64,000 bases of DNA from Liolophura sinensis (GCF_032854445.1 NC_088307.1:26050046-26114045); one strand, 5' to 3'. Shown: positions 11,250 through 22,868, numbered from the stretch's first letter. The notes: generated by a model from the letters alone, not told the origin. Translations and numbers: made by a program.

Positions 11250-11470
11250 ATGTAACCAATTTTAAAGGGCTTATAATTGTGCCGTACAACTAGAGACTGC
11301 ACATGTTTTGCAAAATGGTTTATATTTAAGCACATGCAATAGAAAACACATTGATCAGAATAAAATATAGCCAATTTTTAAGCGCTTTTAATTGTCGTAT
11401 TGAACTGAAAACTGCACAATTTATTTAAACACATGTAATACAAAACACATCGGTCGGAATAAAACTTGAT
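11250..11470. repeat. two-copy direct repeat, ~105-115 bp
   Basis: Two diverged units each carry CCAATTTTTAAGCGCTT-like sequence, then ACTGAAAACTGCAC, then ATGYAATASAAAACACATYG and GAATAAAA. Confidence 0.65.
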
Positions 11471-11504
11471 GTTGTACCTTATGACTGTTGTGATTTGACT
11501 CAAC

Positions 11505-11976
11505 ATATAGCGTGTGTCCACATACTGCTTGTATGGCCACTTTATAACGTTATTTGACTCACCCTAGAGTGTGTGTGCACATACTGCTTGTATGGCCACT
11601 TTATAACGTTATTTGACTCACCCTATAGTGTGTGTGCACATACTGCTTGTATGGCCACTTTATAACGTTATTTGACTCACCATATAGCGTGTGTCCACAT
11701 ACTGCTTGTATGGCCACTTTATAACGTTATTTGACTCACTCTATAGTGTGTGTGTGCACATACGGCTTGTATGGCCACTTTATAACGTTATTTGACGCAC
11801 CCTGTAGCGTGTGTGCACATGCGGCTTGTATGGCCACTTTATAACGTTATTTGACTCACCCTATAGCGTGTGTCCACATACTGCTTGTATGGCCACTTTA
11901 TAACGTTATTTGACTCACCCTATAGCGTGTGTCCACATACTGCTTGTATGGCCACTTTATAAGTGGCCATACAAGC
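11505..11976. repeat. 59-61 bp tandem array, about 8 units
   Basis: The core ACTGCTTGTATGGCCACTTT followed by ATAACGTTATTTGACTCACC recurs at 59-61 bp. The spacing varies because of a GTGTG run. The last unit is joined to an inverted half unit (see the hairpin). Confidence 0.95.
11942..11976. other. perfect 16-bp inverted repeat closing the array
   Basis: GCTTGTATGGCCACTT is followed by a 3-nt TAT spacer and its exact reverse complement AAGTGGCCATACAAGC. It marks a switch of orientation at the array edge. Confidence 0.9.
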
Positions 11977-12030
11977 CGGTTAATATTAGCAGTTAATATT
12001 AGCGTTATTAGCAGTTAATATTAGCGAAAA
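11977..12030. repeat. short TTAATATTAGC repeat
   Basis: Three copies of GTTAATATTAGC with variable spacers lie directly after the hairpin. Confidence 0.75.
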
Positions 12031-12494
12031 CACCACAAACAAACAGAGAATGGCAACGCAATTTGCTCACCACCCTTAAAACTGGCTTGAGGAATTTTTT
12101 TTTTTTTTTTGCGCTTTTAATTTTGTGTTTTCTTCGAAACGAGGGTTTTCAGGGAGGATCTCCACTTTTATTGTGCTGAAGGCGAGTTCACACTCATCGT
12201 TCGAAACTAGAAAAAGCCAAATTTTTAAAGAATGTAGCTTGAATAAAGCATTTGCACAAAACAAGGCTCGTCGCAGAGATAAATACAAATTGGTTCGCTA
12301 CTTTAACTTGGCAACATGTTACGGTGTCCATAGCCTATAACTGTCGATTTATATCACTTCAGGATAACGAAAACGTATTTTTGACTCCATTACAATCTCA
12401 TGTACACGTAGGCAGTCAAGCAGCAGTAGGGTGATAAAAGTAACTGGCGTTTATTCGTTATTGATGGGCCTAGAATACAATTAAGACGAACAGC
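12031..12494. other. no recognised feature; poly(T) tract
   Basis: Contains a T run of about 14 at 12097-12110. Nothing else is recognised. Confidence 0.4.
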
Positions 12495-12560
12495 ATACAC
12501 AGAAAAAAAAAACAGAGCAGCGACAATAGTGTTATAGTTGGCAAATAACTGGGGGTCGGA
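12495..12560 (-). repeat. R1 repeat fragment
   Basis: ACAGAGCAGCGACAATAGTG followed by TTATAGTTGGCAAATAACTG is the reverse complement of the R1 core. Confidence 0.65.
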
Positions 12561-13615
12561 GGGTAGGCTGGAGTATTGGAGTGCACAATACACTTCTTTG
12601 GCTGTCCTGTACACAATACCCATACCCAAACCAGAAGAGCTGAAACTTAAATGTGGCGCCACACAATGAAGCTGGTAATGCTTCGATGCGCTGGGTTTAA
12701 AACCTGGTTTCTAACAATGTGTATATGCATGACCTTGGAAATACTGTCTCGTCTAAAGTCTTTCTAAAACCCAGACACATGCCATCTGATAAAGTCCCCC
12801 TTCCCTTGCGCCGATATAGTGTTACGAGTCATAAGATTGGTATTGTCCACATATGAGCTTATATATCAACTGACTCGAGCTTTTCTTTACAGGAAAAAAA
12901 GATACTGGGGATCTGTTAGGTTGAAATACACTTTCATCTTTTGATTGTCTTTCTTACTTTTGTATTTTGCCCCAAAACTGTGTGTACACTCTGGCATAAA
13001 TAAAACGCCTCTGTTGTAAAACTTTAAATTAAAGGGAATTTTAAATTTGCGAGGTGTAGATGATATATAATGGAGAGTTGTATTAAGTTTACGAAACAAA
13101 TTACGTTGAGGTTAAAATAATGTGGTGCAATGGTGTGCGAATTGAGTACTGGTTTTATCTTATAAATTGATCGTCTTTTAATTATGTGGATCCATATTGA
13201 TATATGAATAACGGTTACAACCGAAAGGCACATTCGACCTGACTAAAATAGTTCTGGAAAAAGATTCATTGTGTGAATCTGTCATTATAATTGGTTGCAA
13301 AATATGCACTCGTGTTATCTTTTAGACGATTTTTAACGGTTTTATCGTTTATTTGACAAGTACGTTAATCAGATTCGAACTCATACTGATACTTGTGAAA
13401 CGCTTATACCGTCGTATGACACATAATACACATGATTTAGTGCTGGGAAACTTTGCGCGAAACTGTCCTTTCCGTGGACACATAACAAAGTAGAAGCCAT
13501 TGGCATGAAATAACATGACTGGGTTAAACATCCATTTGATAATCAATTTCACGAACTTCTGCTAAAAATAAGTTTTGCCCATGAAGATAATGTGTAATTT
13601 CACTGTGAACACTAA
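12561..13615. other. no recognised feature
   Basis: AT-rich sequence. Short frames only, with nothing recognised. Confidence 0.4.
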
Positions 13616-16510
13616 CTAAATCAGTGCCATGCACCTCTGGTGACAACACAGTAGCCTACATACCTTTGCTTTGTAACTGAGGGAATCTGTCATATGCCTT
13701 GTGAATAAACTGGTCATTAAAAACAAATCAGTTTCTAGCCCCTGTGTTGACAACACGGTACATACCTTTGCTTTGTAACTGAGGGAATCTGTCATATGCC
13801 TTGTGAATAAACTGGTCATTAAAAACAAATCAGTTTCTAGCCCCTGTGTTGACAACACGGTACATACCTTTGCTTTGTAACTGAGGGAATCTGTCATATG
13901 CCTTGTGAATAAACTGGTCATTAAAAACAAATCAGTTTCTAGCCCCTGTGTTGACAACACGGTACATACCTTTGCTTTGTAACTGAGGGAATCTGTCATA
14001 TGCCTTGTGAATAAACTGGTCATTAAAAACAAATCAGTTTCTAGCCCCTGTGTTGACAACACGGTACATACGTTTGCTTTGTAACTGAGGGAATCTGTCA
14101 TATGCCTTGTGAATAAACTGGTCATTAAAAACAAATCAGTTTCTAGCCCCTGTGTTGACAACACGGTACATACGTTTGCTTTTTAACTGAGGGAATCTGT
14201 CATATGCCTTGTGAATAAACTGGTCATTAAAAACAAATCAGTTTCTAGCCCCTGTGTTGACAACACGGTACATACGTTTGCTTTTTAACTGAGGGAATCT
14301 GTCATATGCCTTGTGAATAAACTGGTCATTAAAAACAAATCAGTTTCTAGCCCCTGTGTTGACAACACGGTACATATGTTTGCTTTTTAACTGAGGGAAT
14401 CTGTCATATGCCTTGTGAATAAACTGGTCATTAAAAACAAATCAGTTTCTAGCCCCTGTGTTGACAACACGGTACATATGTTTGCTTTTTAACTGAGGGA
14501 ATCTGTCATATGCCTTGTGAATAAACTGGTCAATAGAAACAAATCAGTTTTATGTATCTGTGTTGACAACACGGTACATACCTTTGCTTTGTAACTGAGG
14601 GAATCTGTCATATGCCTTGTGAATAAACTGGTCATTAAAAAAAAATCAGTTTCTAGCCCCTGTGTTGACAACACGGTACATACCTTTGCTTTGTAACTGA
14701 GGGAATCTGTCATATGCCTTGTGAATAAACTGGTCATTAAAAACAAATCAGTTTCTAGCCCCTGTGTTGACAACACGGTACATACCTTTGCTTTGTAACT
14801 GAGGGAATCTGTCATATGCCTTGTGAATAAACTGGTCATTAAAAACAAATCAGTTTCTAGCCCCTGTGTTGACAACACGGTACATACGTTTGCTTTGTAA
14901 CTGAGGGAATCTGTCATATGCCTTGTGAATAAACTGGTCATTAAAAACAAATCAGTTTCTAGCCCCTGTGTTGACAACACGGTACATACGTTTGCTTTTT
15001 AACTGAGGGAATCTGTCATATGCCTTGTGAATAAACTGGTCATTAAAAACAAATCAGTTTCTAGCCCCTGTGTTGACAACACGGTACATACGTTTGCTTT
15101 TTAACTGAGGGAATCTGTCATATGCCTTGTGAATAAACTGGTCATTAAAAACAAATCAGTTTCTAGCCCCTGTGTTGACAACACGGTACATATGTTTGCT
15201 TTTTAACTGAGGGAATCTGTCATATGCCTTGTGAATAAACTGGTCATTAAAAACAAATCAGTTTCTAGCCCCTGTGTTGACAACACGGTACATATGTTTG
15301 CTTTTTAACTGAGGGAATCTGTCATATGCCTTGTGAATAAACTGGTCATTAAAAACAAATCAGTTTCTAGCCCCTGTGTTGACAACACGGTACATACGTT
15401 TGCTTTTTAACTGAGGGAATCTGTCATATGCCTTGTGAATAAACTGGTCATTAAAAACAAATCAGTTTCTAGCCCCTGTGTTGACAACACGGTACATACG
15501 TTTGCTTTTTAACTGAGGGAATCTGTCATATGCCTTGTGAATAAACTGGTCATTAAAAACAAATCAGTTTCTAGCCCCTGTGTTGACAACACGGTACATA
15601 TGTTTGCTTTTTAACTGAGGGAATCTGTCATATGCCTTGTGAATAAACTGGTCATTAAAAACAAATCAGTTTCTAGCCCCTGTGTTGACAACACGGTACA
15701 TACCTTTGCTTTGTAACTGAGGGAATCTGTCATATGCCTTGTGAATAAACTGGTCATTAAAAACAAATCAGTTTCTAGCCCCTGTGTTGACAACACGGTA
15801 CATACCTTTGCTTTGTAACTGAGGGAATCTGTCATATGCCTTGTGAATAAACTGGTCATTAAAAACAAATCAGTTTCTAGCCCCTGTGTTGACAACACGG
15901 TACATACGTTTGCTTTGTAACTGAGGGAATCTGTCATATGCCTTGTGAATAAACTGGTCATTAAAAACAAATCAGTTTCTAGCCCCTGTGTTGACAACAC
16001 GGTACATACGTTTGCTTTTTAACTGAGGGAATCTGTCATATGCCTTGTGAATAAACTGGTCATTAAAAACAAATCAGTTTCTAGCCCCTGTGTTGACAAC
16101 ACGGTACATACGTTTGCTTTTTAACTGAGGGAATCTGTCATATGCCTTGTGAATAAACTGGTCATTAAAAACAAATCAGTTTCTAGCCCCTGTGTTGACA
16201 ACACGGTACATATGTTTGCTTTTTAACTGAGGGAATCTGTCATATGCCTTGTGAATAAACTGGTCATTAAAAACAAATCAGTTTCTAGCCCCTGTGTTGA
16301 CAACACGGTACATATGTTTGCTTTTTAACTGAGGGAATCTGTCATATGCCTTGTGAATAAACTGGTCAATAGAAACAAATCAGTTTTATGTATCTGTGTT
16401 GACAACACGGTACATACGTTTGCTTTGTAACAGGGAATTTGTCATATGCCTTGTAAATAAACTAGTCGTTAGAAACAAATCCGTTTCATGCACCTCTGGT
16501 GACAATAGTT
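13616..16510. repeat. 102-bp satellite, 26 exact periods, with higher-order structure
   Basis: The motif GACAACACGG starts at 13749 and recurs every 102 bp to 16401, exactly 26 periods with no net indel. Diverged units flank it (13642 and 16501). Units differ at a few sites (ACCTTTGCTTTG, ACGTTTGCTTTG, ACGTTTGCTTTT, ATGTTTGCTTTT). In order these variants form an eight-unit block that recurs (14055 matches 14871, 816 bp), with a later expanded version. As 102 is divisible by three, minus-strand frames of 129-182 codons run through it. They end wherever a TAC becomes TAA. These frames are satellite by-products. Confidence 0.97.
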
Positions 16511-16763
16511 TAATGCATATAATCGGTAATTTCTGCGAACATATATCAGGGAACAGTCCACTGGTGTAAGAAAAGCATGGCGAAATTAAACATCCATTAT
16601 ATAACACATGACTGAATGAATTGATCATTCAAAGCAAATCTTTTTCATGCACCTCTGTTGACAATATTCTCCGCTACATGCAGTTTTCTTTTGAGTTCGT
16701 GTCAATCGCAGGTGAGCATTGCGTTTGGCTTACCGATACCTTTACCTTTTATAGGAGTCTTAC
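16511..16763. other. array edge and intron-like sequence
   Basis: Diverged half-units of the 102-bp satellite (GTTGACAAT near 16658, CATGCACCTCT at 16648) give way to unique sequence. Confidence 0.5.
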
Positions 16764-16971
16764 CTTCTTCAAACAGCATAGCGGAAAACTCTCCCCGAGA
16801 ATCCAAGATGCTAAAGGCCCGGGTATACTGGTCCAAAATGGCGTCATCTTCACGAGATATCCACGACGAGTCCGTGCTGTATTCTTCCCCACTGGAGGCG
16901 TCGTTAGACGAGAGGTTGTCATGGCGCGTAGAGCTCAAGAGCACGCCGTCATCCTCCATCACTTGACAAAT
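16764..16971 (-). CDS. internal coding exon of an unidentified acidic protein
   Basis: On the minus strand a strong acceptor (TTAATGTTGTTTGCAG) is followed by 208 bp of open sequence and a consensus donor (GAAGAAG then GTAAGA). The exon enters in phase 0 and leaves in phase 1. It encodes about 69 residues rich in Ser, Asp and Glu, including SSGEEYSTDSSW and DDAILDQYTRAF. It is clearly GC-richer than its surroundings. The ATG exon at 39307-39434 on the same strand ends in phase 0, so the two can join directly or through exons not seen. The acidic, low-complexity composition resembles transcriptional activation or linker regions, but that is inference and no family is recognised. An overlapping 149-codon plus-strand frame (16621-17070) is the antisense shadow. 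Confidence 0.6.
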
Positions 16972-17434
16972 CTGCAAACAACATTAACAAGACTCGTTAT
17001 TTCTTTGATCAAATCAATCACCAATCCACTCACAGATTTAGTTGATTGCATACCGTTTAACGCCACATAGTTTTTAATTATACTTTTAAATTTATTGTTT
17101 ATTACCTATGGCTAATTTTTAAGATTGGTTGCATGCATGAAAGCGGAGTGTTTGGTGTATACCGCCGACCATTCACTGGAGTTTCTGCTCTGAAATTCTT
17201 TCACTTGAGTTATTTGACTTTTATGCCATTCTCAAGCTTCTCCAAAGTCAGTTTAATGGGGGATAAAAAAAATAAGCGACCTTTAGCGCATTAATCTTTA
17301 TCAACATATCGATTTGATTTATTTTGATTATTCTTTGTTGCCATGAATATCCCCGAATTCTCCCAAGTCTGACCCCGGGAACATCTTGCAAGATCGCAAA
17401 AGTAAGAAGTCACCATCAAGCACTTACTACCTGC
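16972..17434. other. intron-like, no recognised feature
   Basis: AT-rich sequence upstream (minus strand) of the acidic exon. Confidence 0.4.
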
Positions 17435-17545
17435 AAGCCCCACGAAAATCATATGAGCAGGGTAATGTACACAATTCCCTGGACGAAACTGGGATCGAGC
17501 CCACCTCTTGGCTAACCAAGCGATTTAAAGGTGAGCTCCTTAAAG
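17435..17545 (-). mobile_element. tRNA-derived SINE head remnant
   Basis: On the minus strand GGTTAGCCAAGAGGTGGG then CTCGATCCCAGTTTCG resembles the D-to-T arm part of a tRNA, with a box B. No body or tail is recognisable. Confidence 0.4.
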
Positions 17546-17734
17546 ATTAGTCTACGACTGCCTCCCTGTTTAATTTATTTAAATCGATTTCATAACTCCA
17601 AGCTTAATAAATTGACAAAATCTTTGGTTCATTCTATACTGATGATATTAGATTCCTTAGACTCCATGCCTACTTACCTATTGATTAGATACGTGCTATA
17701 AGTTGTGTTAAAAATAATTCACTTCTTCGCTGTT

Positions 17735-17965
17735 AGTGGGATTGAGATACCGGACAGAGCCCAGAGAAAATAGGACAGAGAACAGAGAAAATAGGACAAA
17801 ACCGGAAACCGGACACGAACCCAGAGAAGACCAGGCAGAACACAGAGGAAACCGGACACATCCCATAGAAAACAGGACAAAGCCTGGACTAAAAATGAAA
17901 AGAACCAGAGCAAACAGCGGACAGAGCCCAACAGAAACCGGACAGAACCCAGAGAAAACAGCGGC
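17735..17965 (+). repeat. 21-bp purine-rich minisatellite
   Basis: About ten diverged units of 21 bp (core AACCGGACAGAACCCAGAGA). The period gives seven-residue repeats such as ENRTEPR in one frame, which stays open for 95 codons. No splice sites or start context support translation. Confidence 0.85.
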
Positions 17966-18975
17966 GTTTCCCCAACTATATCTTGTTTATTTTAGCCAGT
18001 CGCCTATATTCACCTGTCTGTAAAATCATACTTCCCACCAAAATTGCCTTCAGTCAAGCTCCATACATGAATATGTTGGAAATTCATATTCTTTCACAGA
18101 TAGTGAAAGAGGAAATGAATTCGTCATGTCAAACTGCACAAGCTCGGTTTGAACTCATTGTCTAGGGTGACGTCATGAATAACGAAAAAAAAAACAACAA
18201 CAATCAAACCAAAAAAACCAAAGGCATGCTGGATGTTGTTTGCACGTTTTAGTATAATATAATCTTAATAAATGAAGTTTAATTTATCTCTTGTAGTATT
18301 TGACCTCACGGCAGAAAGGTATTAGAGTTGGATGTTAGGAAATGCTGTTTTAAAAACCATGTAGCATATTCCATTCCATATATAACCATGAGTTTGTTCT
18401 ACCCGCATGTTGGTGCTAGAGCAGACACACCGTGTATGCAAAGCGATAATAACCTTTCAAAAATAAAGTTTCATTTCGCTCCATTACACGGATATTTGAT
18501 CATGAGTATAAACTGCACCTGATCCGCCATATAGGTAGCTTCTCTATGGACCACTGGGTGGAAAGGGGCTTCTGATACAAAAAGTGCTACCCTACTGTTA
18601 ACTGTGACAAGCTGGACTGTAGGGAACCCACACGAAACACTTCCGTTATGTGTAATCGTACAGGGAGCAGATATCCGGTGTGTGACCGACTAGAGTTTTC
18701 GTGTTTGCATGTGTTTGATGGGGAGAGCGGGAGGTGGGGGAGTCGAAGTAAATGATATTTGTTAGCTCTGACAGCAGCAGGCAAATATTTGTGATCTTCT
18801 GTAATGTTATAATCGATTGTCAGCTGCATTGGTTAATGATGACTTTGATAAATGCGAATTATTTTTCTTTTATTTATATCGTTCCTCCGAAAGACACAAC
18901 TGCCTGGAAGCTTGACTTCTCTAGGTACAAAGTACATAACTGTGTCACCGGTTAGCAATCAGTGTGATGCTATAC
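17966..18975. other. no recognised feature
   Basis: Contains an A/C-rich low-complexity run at about 18185-18225. Otherwise nothing is recognised. Confidence 0.4.
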
Positions 18976-19224
18976 ACTACACTAAAAAAATGAATCTGTT
19001 AATTGCAACAGAAAGTCTGTTGTCTGAGTGATGCTAGGATGTATTCTGTTATTGCAGCAGGTTATTCTGTTAAATACAACACACATGTTCTATTAACTCA
19101 ACATAAAGATTCTATCAAACTAACAGGATTCAACTGTTATATTGAATACGACAGAATATTGTGGTATAACGACAGAATATTTATTAGCATCACTCAGGCT
19201 TTCTGTTAAATTTTTTGGGTGTAA
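18976..19224. mobile_element. palindromic MITE, about 250 bp
   Basis: The left end reads CACTACACTAAAAAAATGAA. The right end, reverse-complemented, reads TTACACCCAAAAAATTTAAC. Both then carry ACAGAAAG...CTGAGTGATGCTA in inverted orientation. The interior is rich in TTCTGTTA and related short motifs. A partial copy lies at 36615-36692. No ORF. Confidence 0.7.
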
Positions 19225-19262
19225 CAATGACTGGATATATGTTCTGGAGATTGTTTTAACCC

Positions 19263-19380
19263 GACAAGGGCCTATGGGTACGTGGATACCAAATACCGAA
19301 GATATGATAGATTTTTAACATGGATTCATGGATATCAAATACCGAAGATGTGACTGATTTTTAACGTGGATACATGGATA
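19263..19380. repeat. two-copy ~51-bp direct repeat
   Basis: ACGTGGATACCAAATACCGA and its downstream version share GAAGATRTGAYWGATTTTTA. Confidence 0.75.
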
Positions 19381-19799
19381 TATACAAATGATATGAATAA
19401 ATAAATAAATTATTAAACCTTTGTAAAATATAAACGGAGGTAACACCACTGCATCATAGTACGTCACAACTATAAATCTGACAATATTACACCCCTTGTA
19501 TGCCATGAATGAGCTTTCCAAGCCGACAATATCGAGATTCATTGTCACAACAAGCTAACACTCCGTGCAACACCCTAAATAAAGTAAAACTTTATCGTAG
19601 ATATTAGAGTATGTAATAGGAAATAGGTGTAAACACTGCGGATATGTATTTCTTGTTCAACGAGAAATTCACATCGATGAGAGTAGCAAGAAAATATTGT
19701 CAATAACTGAACGTTTTCCTGATGAAATTTATGTATGTATGTTGCTTGGTAATGACAATTGGTTAATGTACTCAGGAAAGAGCAAAAATGTGTTATATT
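19381..19799. other. no recognised feature
   Basis: AT-rich. A short AAATAAAT run near 19397 may be an orphan SINE tail. Confidence 0.35.
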
Positions 19800-20130
19800 T
19801 TATTGATTTATCTATTTGATTGCTTTTTGTACGTCGCACTCAAGACTATTTCAATTATACGACTGCGGCCAGCATTATGGTGGCAGGAAATGTATTGTAA
19901 ATTTAATATATATTTAGGTGTTTACTTACTTTTTATATACATAAAAATGTTTTTTTTTATATTACCGCGGCCATTTTTCTGAGAGGATAAAAAGAAAGAG
20001 GCCGGAGTAAACCACTGGTCGTTGGCAATTATACTGGCGAACTTTGCACGTGGTGGAAGGTAAGTGGTTTTCATGCAAGACTAAACGAGAAAGCAGCATC
20101 GATTGCTTATTGCCACTAAAGCCTCGAGAT
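19800..20130 (-). mobile_element. SINE family E with family A-type tail
   Basis: The plus strand reads an inverted tail (GTCGCACTCAAGACTATTTC, then CTGCGGCCAGCATTATGG). An AT-rich interruption follows, then the E body (GGAGTAAACCACTGGTCGTT...GCACGTGG) and ATCGATTGCTTATTGCC. The same body-to-tail order occurs at 26985-27185 and 30950-31195. Confidence 0.65.
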
Positions 20131-20239
20131 CAATCTAAGCAGCGGAAGCTTGAAAATCAGTTGTCCAAAATGCATGAATGCTTGCATGTATGCTTGGAGT
20201 TTTGCGAGGTACAAGTTTTCCGTCCTTTGACGACGACGC

Positions 20240-20447
20240 GTCATTAGATGTGTTTACCTATACTGTGCCTTCTGGTGACAGGGCGATCCATGCCACTAAG
20301 GTGCTGTCGCCACTGAAGCATCATGCCGAAGACACCAGACATGACACCCGACCCAGTTACATTATGCTGATGCCGGGCCAACTAGCCCTGTGCCTTAGCT
20401 CTATCTTCCACATGCTGAGCACCAAGCGAGGTGGCAACAAGTAACTT
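20240..20447 (-). mobile_element. SINE family B, 5'-truncated
   Basis: The minus strand reads CTTGTTGCCACCTCGCTTGG, TGTAACTGGGTCGGGTGTCA and TTCAGTGGCGACAGCACC in the same order as the family B body at 2988-3270. The tRNA-like head is missing. Confidence 0.75.
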
Positions 20448-21210
20448 TATGTGCTGGCACAAAGTCGTTTAACTCAGCAGACGGGTTAAGCGAGTAAAAC
20501 GTACTAAAACGCTCCAGGTACATCGAGACATTAAATTGGAACAGCATGATCACAAAGGCAAAATTCTCACAGGTATGACTTCCTTGTTGCTTTGACAGCG
20601 AGAACATATGTACAAACATACCTAAACAAAGAAGATAGAAAAGTATAGAGTCAAAGGTGTGTTGAACAATGTATCAGGGCAGTGTTTTGTTGGCTGTTTT
20701 GAAGAACGTTGACGTTCCATGGGACCTGTATCTCTGTCACAAGAAGGCGAATTGTGCAGCTATTTGCAAGATCAACGGGGCGCACTGAAGATGTATTTTT
20801 GACACGATCCATCTACTTTAAAAAAATTAGCATAATGACCTGACCATTTAAATCAACAGCGCTTTGTGGGATTCAAGTTTCAGTGAGAGGCAAAGTGCAA
20901 ATAAACATTACATGCAAAGATCATCTAAGTTCTTTAGGTTAGATATGTACATGTAGAAAGTCAAATGCAAGACAAGCAAAAGTCTGAACTGAAAGTGGGT
21001 GACGGACATTAGAAAGGCTCTGTTGAAAGCTTTACATTGGTTTTACGTACAATGGTGCACTTCAGACAGAAACGGCGACAAATTATATGACCAAAACTAA
21101 AAAGATTATCGCATGGAACACGGCTTGGACAAATCATCTTTAAAAATTCAGTTCAGAGGTTGGTTTATAGGACAAATACATAATCAAAAGAATTTATATC
21201 AATTGATCCC
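20448..21210. other. no recognised feature
   Basis: Unique-looking AT-rich sequence. Nothing is recognised. Confidence 0.4.
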
Positions 21211-21234
21211 TTGTTAATTCTGCTTAATTCAGTA

Positions 21235-21310
21235 GTCACCAGACCAATCTCAAAAACAATGTTCAACAAAGGACACCAAAGAACTAAGAAAGTATATGAA
21301 GTAAGAAGTT
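21235..21310 (+). mobile_element. SINE family C tail fragment
   Basis: CCAATCTCAAAAACAATGTTCAACA followed by GAACTAAGAAAGTA matches the tail seen at 21600-21735 and 59740-59800. It lies inside a 166-codon frame (21211-21711), which is therefore partly SINE-derived and not called as a gene. Confidence 0.55.
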
Positions 21311-21599
21311 ATGACGGATTCATGTACTACAGAAAAGCAGTTAACGTTTGCCTAATGAAACATATAACGAATATTTTACAGGCCTGTGGATTTAATCTAA
21401 ACGTAAATCGTGTATTTAAAACATGTATCTCGGTTACACTTCATATGCACCTGTTCATGTTCAACGTGAGAATTTTAGTCAGTAAACTGCTTATACTCCC
21501 TCTGGCTTTACCTTACCAATCCTTGTCTTCCAAATTCAGTTATAGAATGCTCAGAGTCCAATGGATGCGAAGTCTTTACGTCATCAGACTATTATTCGC

Positions 21600-21780
21600 A
21601 GCTGAGACACAGTCAAAACAGACATTCATATACCAGCTGTCAACCAAAAGTGGACGTTTCATGTCCATAATCGCAAGTATAGCAAAACAACGTTCAACAC
21701 CAATAACTTAAGAACTAAGAAAGAATAGAAAGTACGAACTGAACAAGTCAACAGTTCTTAATGATGTTTGAATATTGCAC
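21600..21780 (+). mobile_element. SINE family C 3' part
   Basis: ATACCAGCTGTCAACCAAAA, CATAATCGCAAGTATAGC, AACGTTCAACACCAATAAC and AAGAACTAAGAAAGAATAG follow in the same order as in the fuller copy at 59490-59830. The trailing CAACAGTTCTTAATGATG also matches that copy's downstream part. Confidence 0.65.
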
Positions 21781-22141
21781 CACGTCTATAGGCTTACATT
21801 AGCTCAGATGCTGTAGAATAAGGGGCGCTACTTTTCCATCGAGACTTCCGTGCTGTAGACCATTTACAGTGGCCGAGGGAGGGATGCGCCCGTCATTCAT
21901 GAAGTATATGTCGGTGTCCAGTGAGTCGGGGTGTGCCTATGTCTGTCAAAATGTGAATTGTAGTACTTCTCCCTGTCTTGGTGCTTAGTATATATGCTAA
22001 ATCCTTGCCCACCCATAAGTGCAGTGACTTGGTAAGAAACCATATCACGGTGTTTTCAGCAGGGTTTGATGCGTGCAAAGGAGACAAAGGAGGATTTGAT
22101 GCGGACAAGGAGAGACCGCCATGATTTGACAGAAATAACAT
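21781..22141 (-). other. GC-richer stretch with coding-like frames, unassigned
   Basis: On the minus strand one frame is open across 21893-22141. A second, overlapping frame continues through about 21820-21945 (including FMNDGRIPPSATVNGLQHGS). A single frame shift would link them. No splice sites are clear, and it abuts a SINE tail, so a decayed repeat is at least as likely as a gene remnant. Confidence 0.2.
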
Positions 22142-22805
22142 TAACAGACACAGTTAATATCCAAGCAAACAAACAATCATTACAACACTAATTACACAAT
22201 TAGACATACACCAGTTAGATACAGACAGGCTTATTTCCCCTCGCCCTAGCGCAGCTAGCATCGCCATCAGCTGAGAAGATCGAATGGTGATGTGCCTTTA
22301 GGATCATCTTCAAACCCACAGATAACGCCACGTAGATGAACTCTTCAGGTATAATGATAGTGGTTTGTATTAGTATATGCTTAGGATAATAATGTAGTGT
22401 TGTATGTTCAATAGCTTTGAATTTCGATGATTTAGTTGGGAGATTAACATGTTCAAATCGGGTAATGTTTGTGAAAGTTTTGTTGTGTAGTAATCGCGTT
22501 ATTTCATGACTTAAATTACACTAACTTGCCGTGAAAGAAATGTGCATGGGTACTGAAGTATAGCTCACACAAAATAGTGCAGGAAGTACAACTGAAGGCA
22601 ATAGTTTAAAAGTACGAACTAATGTGTTTGGGCGTAAACAAGAGCATTTTATGCCATAGTCATTTCCCTTGATTCGGTATTGGTAAACAATGCATTCCAT
22701 GGTTCAGAAACGATTATTCAAACAGTTAGTTACCATTTGAGGGATTCTGTTGTGATCAACTGCTAACTTGTGAATTTAGCATTGTTATATGTGAATTCAT
22801 AAGCA
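22142..22805. other. no recognised feature
   Basis: Nothing is recognised. Confidence 0.4.
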
Positions 22806-22811
22806 CATAAA

Positions 22812-22868
22812 TTAAAGTCAGACATTAACTTAGAGTCAGGCATTAACTTAGAGTCAGACATTACACCG
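22812..22868. repeat. three-copy ~19-bp repeat
   Basis: AGTCAGACATTAACTTAG units repeat three times, the last diverged. Confidence 0.8.

Noticed and set aside
13616-16000. Minus-strand frames of 129-182 codons as a tandem-repeat protein.
   Set aside because: They start at non-ATG codons inside repeats, stop at a toggling TAA, and have no splice sites. They are satellite by-products.
13616-16510. The regular repeats could be mistaken for a CRISPR array.
   Set aside because: The whole 102-bp unit is repeated with no variable spacers, the context is eukaryotic, and no cas genes are present.
16621-17070. 149-codon plus-strand frame.
   Set aside because: It overlaps the minus-strand exon, which has correct splice sites and better composition. 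The plus frame has neither.
21211-21711. 166-codon plus-strand frame as a gene.
   Set aside because: Its beginning and end match SINE C tail sequence, and no coding motif is visible.
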